The notes beneath the pieces are model-generated. The model saw nothing but the letters and a program-made list of their open reading frames with translations. It was not told the DNA's origin and made no database searches. Of a stretch of DNA of 35,000 bases, positions 29,283 through 35,000 are shown one piece after another. This DNA is from BP-191 sp035940575. GTDB lineage: Bacteria > Actinomycetota > Actinomycetes > BP-191. The position numbers and the translations under genes are program-made. Where the stretch lies: positions 1 to 35,000 of the forward strand of contig DASZER010000051.1 of the NCBI GenBank assembly GCA_035940575.1. The letters are read 5' to 3'. How positions within the stretch are numbered: position 1 is the first letter of the stretch; every line of letters starts with the position of its first letter.

Positions 29283-31648
29283 CAGCCGATCGTCTTGACC
29301 TCGTCGGGCAGCTTCGCGAGGTCGTCGCGCAGCAGGTCCTTCTCGCACAGGAGGATCGCCGACAGCGCCTCGCGCAGCCGCGGGCCCGCCGCCGCGCGCG
29401 CCTCGTCGAGCGAGCGCGGGATCCTGTCGTACGCCCCGGTGCCCGTCTCGCGCAGCGTCCGCAGGATCAGCTCGGCGGCGTCGAGGCGGCCCCACAGGTA
29501 GTCGTTCTCGCGCCACTGCTCGTCGGCGAACGCGCCGAAGTGGTGCAGCGTCACGCCCTTGAGCCGCTTGCTGCCGTCGGTGCGCAGCGCCATCGCCGCG
29601 CGCGGGCTGAACTGCGCGACGTCGATCGGCGAGAACTGCGGCAGGTGCGACAGCGAGATCGTCGGGAAGATCAGCCCGTCCCACAGCGGGAAGCCGAGGA
29701 ACCGCGACAGCAGCGCCTTCCTGTGCTCCGGCGGCCACGACGGCGTGATCGTCTTGAACGCGTTCCACATGCGCGCCTTGGTGTCCTTGAGGCGGACGTC
29801 GAGGTCGGCGCGGTAGGCGGTGTAGAGCGCGGTGAGGCGCTCGTTCTCCTTCTCCGCGAACGTCTTCGGGTCCTCGAACGCCGCCGCCTCCTGGATGTCG
29901 AGGAAGTCCAGCCGCCCCTCCGCCGCGGCCGCGTCGACGGCCGCGCGCGCGGCGCCGCGGGTGAGGTCGAGCAGCGCCCACGCCTCGGTCTTGAGCGTGT
30001 CCAGGTCGGCGCGCGGCGGGCCGCCCTCAACGCCGTAGAGGTCGTTGATCCCGGCCACGATGAACATCAGCCTGCGCTCGCGGTACGGCACGTCGACCGG
30101 CCCGAGCACCTCGTCGACCTTGTACTTGTCGAGCGGCCCCTCTCCGATGCGCATGCTCGTCCACGCCGACAGCGCCGCGCGGACGAACGTCGTGCGGTTG
30201 GACTCCGGCGGGTAGACGAAGCGGCGGGTCAGCGCGTCGGCGAACACCCGCGTCGCCGCCTCGACCTTGAGCCGCTGGTAGGCCTGGTAGCCCGCGCCCA
30301 GGAACTTCTCCGCGCCCTCGTAGACGCAGTCCGCGAGCTTCTCGACGTGGACGCCGTTGTCGATGTCCCAGACCTCGGTGTCCTCCATGCCCTCGATCGA
30401 GGCGCGGGTCTGGTGCCACATCTCCTTGATGCGTTCGGACACCTGCATCATCTGCGAGCTCGCGATCGTGCCGATGCTCTCGATGCGCAGGTTCAGGTCG
30501 CGCAACGTCGTGAGCTCGCGCAGGAACGAGTGCGTCCCGCGCACCGTCAGCGCGCCGCGGCGCACGCCGTCGGCGTAGCCGGGCTGCGGCTTCGGCGGCG
30601 CGTCCGTCTCCGTGGGGTCGAGCGAGCCTCCGGGGTCGGGCTCGATGTAGACGAGGCGGCGCAGCACCTCGGTCTCGGCGCTCTTCTCGCCGATCGCGCG
30701 GACGACGTGGTCGAACGGCGCGTTGTCGAGGATGCCGCCGTCGGCGAACCACGCGTCGTCGGAGGCGTACGACCCGTCGGGCCGCTTGCCGTAGCGGTTG
30801 CGGAACCGCGCGGCGATCGCGTCGACGTCGACCTCCTTCGCGAGCTTCTTGCCGACCTCCTTGACGAACGACTGCCTGCTCACCGGCGGGAACGCCCCCG
30901 GGAAGCACGACGTCGCGCGCGCCGCGAACGCCAGCGGCGCCGTCTTCCCGAAGTCGTCGTAGAGGTCGTCCGCGTGGAAGTGCACGACCTGCGCGTGGTC
31001 GGTCTCGCGCTGCGCGACGCCGCCCACGCCCGTCGCGACGTGGACCGTGGCGCCGTAGAGGTCGGTCGTCGTGACGTAGAGGTCGAGCGAGCCGCCGTCC
31101 TGCACGAGCGTGGTCCGCGTCGACACCGGCTCGTCCATCGCGCCGATGGCCTTGAAGAGCAGCTTCGACATCAGCGCGCCCTTGAGCGGGGCGACGCCCC
31201 TCTTGCGCAGGTGCATCAGGATGCGCATCGCGGAGAGCACCGCGCGGAAGCGCCAGCCGCCCAGCGGCACCGGCGAGGCGAGCAGCGTCTTGAAGTCGCC
31301 CTCCTTGATCCACAACGACTTCAGCGCGTCCTGCGAGCCGTTCGTGGCGAGGACCTTGCCGAGGCAGATGCCGTTGATGCCGCCGGCCGACGTGCCCGCG
31401 ATGACGTCGATGGAGACGGTGAGCGGGCGGCCGGCTTTGGCGAGGTCGTCGAGCGCGCGGTAGTACGCGCCGCACGAGTCGTCGTCGGCGAACGGGTTGC
31501 GCGTCGGGTCGTCGTCGTACGCGCGCGAGGCGACGACGAGCTTGTGCAGCTCCTTCGTCATGCCGTGCATGTAGATCGCGAGCGACACGCCGCCGTAGCA
31601 GACGAGCCCGAGCCGGAGCTCGGCCTTGGTACCTGGCGCGATCGCCAT
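29282..31648 (-). CDS. large patatin-like phospholipase
   Basis: The 788-aa protein has an oxyanion-type GGVSLAIYMHG near residue 19, nucleophile Ser87 in GTSAGG and catalytic Asp303 in FADGGILDNAPF, so the Ser-Asp dyad is intact. Length and sequence layout fit the long patatin-related family (about 750-800 aa) rather than short patatins. The C-terminal half has many Trp and basic residues, with no recognised domain. It probably hydrolyses phospholipid acyl chains at the membrane. It heads an operon with a VOC protein and a coiled-coil protein. No cyclase is nearby, so there is no sign of CBASS. Confidence 0.9.
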   Translation of the reverse strand: MAIAPGTKAELRLGLVCYGGVSLAIYMHGMTKELHKLVVASRAYDDDPTRNPFADDDSCGAYYRALDDLAKAGRPLTVSIDVIAGTSAGGINGICLGKVLATNGSQDALKSLWIKEGDFKTLLASPVPLGGWRFRAVLSAMRILMHLRKRGVAPLKGALMSKLLFKAIGAMDEPVSTRTTLVQDGGSLDLYVTTTDLYGATVHVATGVGGVAQRETDHAQVVHFHADDLYDDFGKTAPLAFAARATSCFPGAFPPVSRQSFVKEVGKKLAKEVDVDAIAARFRNRYGKRPDGSYASDDAWFADGGILDNAPFDHVVRAIGEKSAETEVLRRLVYIEPDPGGSLDPTETDAPPKPQPGYADGVRRGALTVRGTHSFLRELTTLRDLNLRIESIGTIASSQMMQVSERIKEMWHQTRASIEGMEDTEVWDIDNGVHVEKLADCVYEGAEKFLGAGYQAYQRLKVEAATRVFADALTRRFVYPPESNRTTFVRAALSAWTSMRIGEGPLDKYKVDEVLGPVDVPYRERRLMFIVAGINDLYGVEGGPPRADLDTLKTEAWALLDLTRGAARAAVDAAAAEGRLDFLDIQEAAAFEDPKTFAEKENERLTALYTAYRADLDVRLKDTKARMWNAFKTITPSWPPEHRKALLSRFLGFPLWDGLIFPTISLSHLPQFSPIDVAQFSPRAAMALRTDGSKRLKGVTLHHFGAFADEQWRENDYLWGRLDAAELILRTLRETGTGAYDRIPRSLDEARAAAGPRLREALSAILLCEKDLLRDDLAKLPDEVKTIG

Positions 31649-31747
31649 CGGAAGCCCCCGTCCGGTAGGTCGCGCCAGCCTCGTCCCGCCTGTCGCGCGG
31701 TGTCAACGAAGCCGTATCCTGGCGCCCCCTCACCCCGGAGGATCCCC

Positions 31748-31972
31748 ATGCGTCGCCTGCTCGCCGTCGCGGCCGTCGCCGCCGCGTTCGCCGCCCCCGC
31801 CGTCCCGGCCACCGCCGCCGTCGAGTACGACCGCACGTGCGGCGGCGTCGTCGACTACGAGTGCAACGGCCGGGTCTGCCCGATGGACTGCTTCCCGCGC
31901 CAGTGCCTGGTGTGGCTCGACCCGTTCCACAACCAGTTCACCGCGCAGTGCGTCTCGCCGATCGGCGCGTAG
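31748..31972 (+). CDS. Cys-rich secreted peptide
   Basis: The 74-aa product has a signal peptide (MRRLLAVAAVAAAFAAPAVPATA). Its mature chain of about 51 residues has six cysteines (RTCGG, YECNG, RVCPMDC, RQCLVW, AQCVSP). It shares VCPM with the peptide at 11286. GGAGGAT lies 7 nt before the ATG and TATCCT (31715-31720) is a plausible -10, giving a short 5' leader. No family is recognised. A disulfide-rich exported mini-protein is inferred. Confidence 0.75.
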   Translation: MRRLLAVAAVAAAFAAPAVPATAAVEYDRTCGGVVDYECNGRVCPMDCFPRQCLVWLDPFHNQFTAQCVSPIGA

Positions 31973-31991
31973 CGCGTCAGCAGTGCCCCGC

Positions 31992-32017
31992 GCTCACAGG
32001 ATGAGCGAGATGTGAGC
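31992..32017. repeat. att-like inverted repeat, copy A
   Basis: GCTCACA and TGTGAGC arms flank GGATGAGCGAGA. A near-identical element with a 2-nt longer centre lies at 32840-32867, in the tail of the integrase remnant. The pair brackets about 0.85 kb. Confidence 0.5.
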
Positions 32018-32242
32018 GCATACGCGCCGGGATGCGGTTGGCACGACGACGTTGTGCTTCTCCGCTCATGACGATGTCGCTTGCTCGCGTTGCCGTGCGT
32101 CCGACGACGACAGGCGTCGCCCTGGGACCGGCGGACGTCGAAGGCGCCTGCCCGTGGTTCCGCGGCCGGGCGATCCTCCGCTCGTGGCGGGGCGACGGGT
32201 CCCGCTGTCGCGAACCGACTCGTCTCCCCCTGTCTTGAAAGT

Positions 32243-32282
32243 CGTGCGACACCAGCGTGGCAGCCCGGCGTATCAGTACCGA
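32243..32282 (+). repeat. 40-nt direct repeat, copy 1
   Basis: It matches 32518-32557 at 32 of 40 positions, with CGACACCAGCG and GGCGTATCAGT identical. The two copies flank the small secreted peptide gene at 32325. Confidence 0.55.
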
Positions 32283-32324
32283 GGCCGCCAAGTGTTGGCG
32301 GCTCTACCAGGAAGGAACACCGGC

Positions 32325-32510
32325 ATGTCTCGCGTCGCTCGTCGCCTCGCCTCCACCGCCGTCGCCGTCGCCGCGGTCGGCATCCTCGCAACCCCGGCGC
32401 TCGCCGCCCCGTGCGCCTCCGGCGAGAGGATCACCGGCCGCACCGACGTCGGCTACATCTGCACCAACATCAAGACCGGGGCCGAGCGCATCGTCCCCTT
32501 CGGGCGCTGA
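32325..32510 (+). CDS. small secreted protein, unknown function
   Basis: The 61-aa product has a signal peptide (about residues 1-28, cleavage at ALA). Its mature chain of about 33 residues has two cysteines (APCASG, YICTN). Ribosome-binding site GAAGGA lies upstream of the ATG. It lies between two copies of a 40-nt repeat next to a decayed integrase, so it may have arrived with a mobile element. Confidence 0.68.
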   Translation: MSRVARRLASTAVAVAAVGILATPALAAPCASGERITGRTDVGYICTNIKTGAERIVPFGR

Positions 32511-32517
32511 GCGGGCT

Positions 32518-32557
32518 CGTACGACACCAGCGGGGCGTCAGGGCGTATCAGTCCTGA
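32518..32557 (+). repeat. 40-nt direct repeat, copy 2
   Basis: This is the second copy of the element at 32243. Its 3' part forms the loop and stem base of the hairpin at 32528-32567. Confidence 0.55.
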
Positions 32558-32567
32558 CGCCCCGCTG
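32528..32567 (+). terminator. 15-bp perfect hairpin after the 32325 gene
   Basis: CAGCGGGGCGTCAGG pairs with CCTGACGCCCCGCTG around a 10-nt loop GCGTATCAGT, 17 nt after the stop codon. It ends where the integrase remnant begins. Confidence 0.75.
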
Positions 32568-32575
32568 CGGTTGGT

Positions 32576-32893
32576 GTGCACGCGCAGCAGCGCGCGCAGG
32601 CCGCGGAGCGGCTCGCGTGGGGCGCGGCGTGGATCGACTCCGGCCTCGTGTTCGCCAACGAGGACGGGTCGATGCTCCGGCCCGACGCGCCACGTCCGCC
32701 AGCCTCGCGCTGTCGGCGGACGTTCACGGCGGACACGTACACGCACGTCGTGCCGGCGGTCGCGAAGGACGCCGCGGGCCGGATGGTCGACGTCGTGTCT
32801 CTCGCCGCGAGGCGGGAGAAGCGGGACGACGCGGCGGTCGCTCACACGATGTGCGCGAGATGTGAGCGAGCAGGGCCGTCGAGCGGGAGGTGA
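32576..32893 (+). pseudogene. decayed tyrosine recombinase (integrase) fragment
   Basis: Only pieces of the C-terminal catalytic domain remain. The first is 'AERLAWGAAWIDSGLVFANEDGSMLRPD' type sequence, matching the strand region before box I of phage-type integrases. A short piece in another frame, RATSASLALSADVHG, matches the segment after the box I arginine and its HxxR. The last piece, back in the first frame, is ADTYTHVVPAVAKDAAGRM with the catalytic tyrosine (TAC at 32738-32740). The frames do not join, and the box I Arg and middle are lost. It is therefore a dead remnant of an integrated element. Confidence 0.72.
32840..32867. repeat. att-like inverted repeat, copy B
   Basis: GCTCACA and TGTGAGC arms flank CGATGTGCGCGAGA, inside the 3' tail of the integrase remnant, the usual place of an attachment site. 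A further partial match (CGATGTGAGC) lies at about 32938-32947. Confidence 0.5.
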
Positions 32894-32976
32894 CTGAGGT
32901 CCGAAGGCGCGAAGCCGCGGGTCAGCGCGAGGCTCCGCGATGTGAGCCCGGGATCGGGGGTTTGCCCTTCACCGCG

Positions 32977-33459
32977 TCAGCAGCGCGGCGCGCCGCCGGC
33001 GTAGCCGCCGCTGTCGAGACCGGCGTCGCGCTCGAACGCGTTGAACCCGCCCGTCGCCGCCCTCGTCGCCTCGGCGACCGCGTACGCGAGCCAGAAGCGC
33101 GTCGGGTCGCCGAGGCCGAGGAGGTACTGGTCGGCGTGCCGTGCCTCGTGCCGCAGCAGGCACGCGCCAGGCCGCGCGGCCGGCGTCACGAACGTCCCGC
33201 CGTACATCGTGCCGCCGCCGCCGTAGAGCGCCGCGCGCGGGCGCGCGCAGACGAGCACCCACTCGCGCCCGTCCCACGAGCACGAGGCGCCCGCCGCGAC
33301 GGCGACGGCGTACGCCGCCACGGTCACGGGCAGGTTGACGGCGGTGCGTACGCCGCGCCAGGCGCGCGACTCGCGGAAGCCCGCGTCGGCGGGCGCGGAC
33401 GGCGCGACGGCGAGCACCGTCGCCACGGCGACGGCGACCGTTGCCGCCCGTCGCCTCAC
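32977..33459 (-). CDS. secreted HExxH-motif protein
   Basis: The 160-aa protein starts at GTG with a signal peptide (about 1-26, ADA end). A second hydrophobic stretch (NLPVTVAAYAVAVAAG) and the motif LLRHEARHADQYLLGL follow, giving an HEARH zinc-protease-like HExxH. A glutamate further on (VAEATRAA) could be the third ligand. Four cysteines are present (SCSW, VCAR, ACLL, PRC at the C-terminus). This resembles small actinobacterial secreted proteins with an HEARH motif. Enzymatic activity is not established. Confidence 0.75.
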   Translation of the reverse strand: MRRRAATVAVAVATVLAVAPSAPADAGFRESRAWRGVRTAVNLPVTVAAYAVAVAAGASCSWDGREWVLVCARPRAALYGGGGTMYGGTFVTPAARPGACLLRHEARHADQYLLGLGDPTRFWLAYAVAEATRAATGGFNAFERDAGLDSGGYAGGAPRC

Positions 33460-33496
33460 GACGCCGACGTCCCCTGGCCGCCCGCCGCGAAACCGT

Positions 33497-33796
33497 TCAG
33501 TCGTCCCACTCGACGTCGACGTCCGGTGTCATCGCCCCGAGGAAGTAGCCGCCGACCTTCGCCGCGCCCGAACGGTGCGCGTGCGTCGCGTCGTGCACGG
33601 CCGTGAGCTCGTAGACGCGCTGGGCCTTGCTGCGGAAGAAGAACCGGAACGTCGCGTACCGCCGCCGCACGTCGAGGAGCGTGTAGCCCTCCTGCGCCGC
33701 CCACGCCTCGAGGTGCTCGCGGGACACGCGGTCGCCGTGGTGTTCGAGGGCGAGGGAGAGGGCGATGAGCACGACGACGCCGAGGGCCGGGACCAT
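33497..33796 (-). CDS. small membrane-anchored protein, unknown function
   Basis: The 99-aa protein has one N-terminal hydrophobic helix (ALGVVVLIALSLALEHHG), then a soluble part with SREHLEAWAAQEGYTLLDVRRRYATFRFFFRSKAQRVYEL-type sequence (a helix followed by two strands). It has an acidic C-terminus (MTPDVDVEWDD). The basic-aromatic strand resembles small actinobacterial proteins of unknown function. The ATG lies 8 nt after TACGCT, consistent with leaderless transcription. Confidence 0.7.
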   Translation of the reverse strand: MVPALGVVVLIALSLALEHHGDRVSREHLEAWAAQEGYTLLDVRRRYATFRFFFRSKAQRVYELTAVHDATHAHRSGAAKVGGYFLGAMTPDVDVEWDD

Positions 33797-33804
33797 GGCG
33801 CGCG

Positions 33805-33810
33805 AGCGTA
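33805..33810 (-). promoter_or_regulatory. -10 element TACGCT for the 33497 gene
   Basis: On the minus strand TACGCT lies 8 nt before the ATG at 33796, without a ribosome-binding site. Confidence 0.45.
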
Positions 33811-33817
33811 GCGCGAC

Positions 33818-34013
33818 GTGCGTGGGGATCCCGCGTCACTCGCGGTCTTTGCGCCCGCCCAGGCGCAGCCGTGCACGCCGAGCAACCCGGTCACCACCAT
33901 CTGCGTCCTGCCCGCTATCCCGACGCCCGGCCGCGTACTTCGTGCACAACGACACCCCGGTCACCGGCAGCCGCGAGGTCGTCGCGCCCGGCGGCGGGAT
34001 CCCCTGCGTCTGA
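33818..34013 (+). pseudogene. frameshifted, 5'-truncated small secreted peptide gene
   Basis: One frame reads ASLAVFAPAQAQPCTPSNP then VTTICVLPAIPTPGRV. It looks like the end of a signal peptide (AQA cleavage) followed by a Cys-containing mature chain, and the coding pattern is then lost. A second frame continues with YFVHNDTPVTGSREVVAPGG and ends IPCV-stop at 34013. Joining them needs one frameshift near 33940. The hydrophobic core and start of the signal peptide are missing. It may be a decayed relative of the other tiny exported peptides. Confidence 0.5.
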
Positions 34014-34032
34014 CCCGTTCCCGGCGGGGCGC

Positions 34033-34056
34033 CGGAGTAGCACACTCGGTACTCCG
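34033..34056. promoter_or_regulatory. 7-bp inverted repeat upstream of the 34081 peptide gene
   Basis: CGGAGTA and TACTCCG are perfect arms around a 10-nt spacer, 24 nt upstream of the ATG. One helical turn between arms suits a dimeric regulator. No equivalent is seen upstream of the related gene at 1034. Confidence 0.4.
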
Positions 34057-34080
34057 CCCCACCGATCCCAAGGAGCGCGA

Positions 34081-34242
34081 ATGAAGAGCACCCGCTCGCT
34101 TCACCTCGTCAAGGAGAGCCTCACCGAGCTCACGCCGGAAGAGCTGCGCTCGGCCGTGGCCGGCACGTTCGACCCCACCGAGCTGTGCAACCCGTGCGTG
34201 TTCACGTGGTCGTGCGACCACACGTACTCGCTGAAGTGCTAG
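34081..34242 (+). CDS. putative RiPP precursor peptide, relative of the 1034 gene
   Basis: This 53-aa peptide starts at ATG with AAGGAG about 5 nt upstream. Its leader (SLHLVKESLTELTPEELRSA then VAGTF) matches the 1034 product in L-x-L, LTELT-x-x-EL and a small-residue end. Its core has four cysteines and several Thr/Ser (TELCNPCVFTWSC and YSLKC), with NPCV shared. This combination of a short charged leader without signal sequence and a Cys/Thr core is typical of ribosomally made, modified peptides. No synthetase lies in the window. A hairpin follows, then a polysaccharide deacetylase gene. Confidence 0.72.
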   Translation: MKSTRSLHLVKESLTELTPEELRSAVAGTFDPTELCNPCVFTWSCDHTYSLKC

Positions 34243-34257
34243 GACTCCGCTGAGCGC

Positions 34258-34298
34258 GCCCGCGCGCGACCCCGGCTCGCCCGGGGCGGCGCGCGGGC
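34258..34298 (+). terminator. nested hairpin after the 34081 peptide gene
   Basis: Outer 10-bp arms GCCCGCGCGC/GCGCGCGGGC (34258-34267 with 34289-34298) enclose an inner CCCCGG/CCGGGG stem around CTCGC. It starts 15 nt after the stop codon. It could fully terminate or let some transcription run into the deacetylase gene, as often seen after precursor genes. Confidence 0.65.
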
Positions 34299-34316
34299 CC
34301 TGACGAGCGGAGCGCG

Positions 34317-35000
34317 ATGCCCGACGCACCACGGCTGACGGTCTGCCTGTCGTTCGACTTCGACGCGATGGCGCCGTGGGTGCGGCGCACGAACAACCCG
34401 AGCGCCATCTCGCGCGGCGAGTTCGGCGCGGTCGCCGTGCCGCGCATCCTCGACCTGCTGCGCGAGTACGACGCCGCGGCGACGTTCTTCACGCCGGGCC
34501 ACACCGCGCTCGCGTACCCGTCGCTGATGGAGCGCCTCGTCAGCGAGGGGCACGAGGTCGCCCACCACGGATGGGTGCACGAGAACCCGGAGGAGCTCTC
34601 CCGCGACGAGGAGGAACGCGTCCTCGTCCGCGGCATCGACGTCCTCACCTCCGTCTGCGGAACCCGCCCCGTCGGCTGGCGCTCCCCCGCGTGGGCGATG
34701 TCGCCGCACTCCGTGTCGTTGCTGCTGGCCCACGGCTTCGCCTACGACTCGTCGCTGATGGGCCACGACACCGAGCCGTACCGCGTACGGCTCGGCGACC
34801 GTTGGGGCCCCGACGAGCCGTACGTCTTCGGCGAGCCCTGCGACCTCGTCGAGGTGCCGGTGTACTGGGGCCTCGACGACTTCCCGCAGTTCGAGTTCGT
34901 GCCCGGCCGGTGGGGCGGCGGCGCCTCGCCGTCCGCCGTCGAGGAGATCTGGCGCGGCGACCTCGACTACGCCTACGACCGCTGCCCCGGCGGCGTCGTG
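34317..35000 (+). CDS. polysaccharide deacetylase (3' end beyond window)
   Basis: The 228 visible residues are open to the window edge. NodB-fold features are LTVCLSFDFDAMAPW (catalytic base and metal Asp in DFD), AVPRILDLLREYDAAATFFTPG, GHEVAHHGWVHENP (metal-binding H-x3-H) and RPVGWRSPAW (the motif 3 Arg). It most resembles the allantoinase-like deacetylases of actinobacteria, which act on N-acetyl or amide groups of sugars or small amides. There is no signal peptide, so the substrate may be cytoplasmic. ATG at 34317 has GAGCGGAG upstream. The gene is incomplete at its 3' end. Confidence 0.88.
   Translation, partial: MPDAPRLTVCLSFDFDAMAPWVRRTNNPSAISRGEFGAVAVPRILDLLREYDAAATFFTPGHTALAYPSLMERLVSEGHEVAHHGWVHENPEELSRDEEERVLVRGIDVLTSVCGTRPVGWRSPAWAMSPHSVSLLLAHGFAYDSSLMGHDTEPYRVRLGDRWGPDEPYVFGEPCDLVEVPVYWGLDDFPQFEFVPGRWGGGASPSAVEEIWRGDLDYAYDRCPGGVV

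Larger units (their letters stand above)
31973..32324. other. gene-free stretch with repeat elements
   Basis: No convincing gene is present: the open frames have atypical composition and no ribosome-binding site. It holds the first att-like inverted repeat (31992-32017) and the first copy of a 40-nt direct repeat (32243-32282). The 3' end serves as leader for the peptide gene at 32325. Confidence 0.5.

Noticed and set aside
29282..31648. Patatin as a CBASS effector
   Set aside because: No nucleotidyl cyclase, ubiquitin-like or HORMA gene lies nearby. The protein belongs to the long patatin class and its neighbours are VOC and coiled-coil genes.
31977..32291. 104-codon minus-strand open frame
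   Set aside because: No ribosome-binding site, no recognisable domain, and it spans repeat elements. It is treated as non-coding.

Overview
The window is very GC-rich, has strong G/C bias at third codon positions, and uses GTG starts freely. Several genes have a -10-like hexamer only 6-8 nt before the start codon, the signature of leaderless transcription. With the gene families present (PspA, a substrate-binding/VWA protein, an ECF sigma factor with a DUF4349 partner, FIST, AFG1/ZapE), this points to a chromosomal segment of a soil- or water-type member of the Actinomycetota. I cannot place it more finely. No rRNA, tRNA or CRISPR array was seen.

Layout. 1-3.1 kb: a secreted protein of unknown function, a 67-aa RiPP-precursor-like peptide, a flavin-reductase-like protein, a small zinc metallopeptidase, a HIT-family protein and a small secreted protein. 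3.1-7.6 kb: a seven-TM hybrid-sensing histidine kinase with its response regulator, YqgE/AlgH and an MFS transporter. 7.7-11.7 kb: a secreted Asp-box propeller, a second membrane histidine kinase, and two overlapping genes for Cys-rich secreted peptides. 11.7-16.3 kb: a PspA / coiled-coil / substrate-binding-VWA operon, divergent from a CbbX/SpoVK-type AAA+ ATPase with only 9 bp between the start codons. 16.3-18.8 kb: a superfamily 1 helicase fused to an inactive-looking PLD-like domain and two zinc ribbons. 18.9-20.5 kb: an ECF sigma factor overlapping a DUF4349 membrane protein. 20.5-25.0 kb: an acyl-CoA synthetase, then a FIST sensor gene abutting a soluble histidine kinase. 25.0-28.4 kb: a RelE-like small gene pair, ZapE, an M23 peptidase with four C-terminal repeats, and a small conserved protein. 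28.3-31.6 kb: an operon of a patatin-like phospholipase, a VOC protein and a coiled-coil protein. 31.7-34.3 kb: a low-density patch with Cys-rich secreted peptides, a decayed tyrosine integrase bracketed by att-like repeats, a frameshifted peptide gene and a second RiPP-like precursor. The window ends inside a polysaccharide deacetylase.

Themes. (1) Envelope sensing and repair: three histidine kinases (one with an adjacent regulator), ECF/DUF4349, PspA, YqgE, M23 peptidase, deacetylase. (2) An unusual number of very small exported or leader-bearing Cys-containing peptides (about eight loci). Two of them, about 33 kb apart, share a leader of the LTELTxxEL type and an NPCV-containing core, and no modifying enzyme is visible in the window. 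(3) A small mobile-element scar around 32-32.9 kb.
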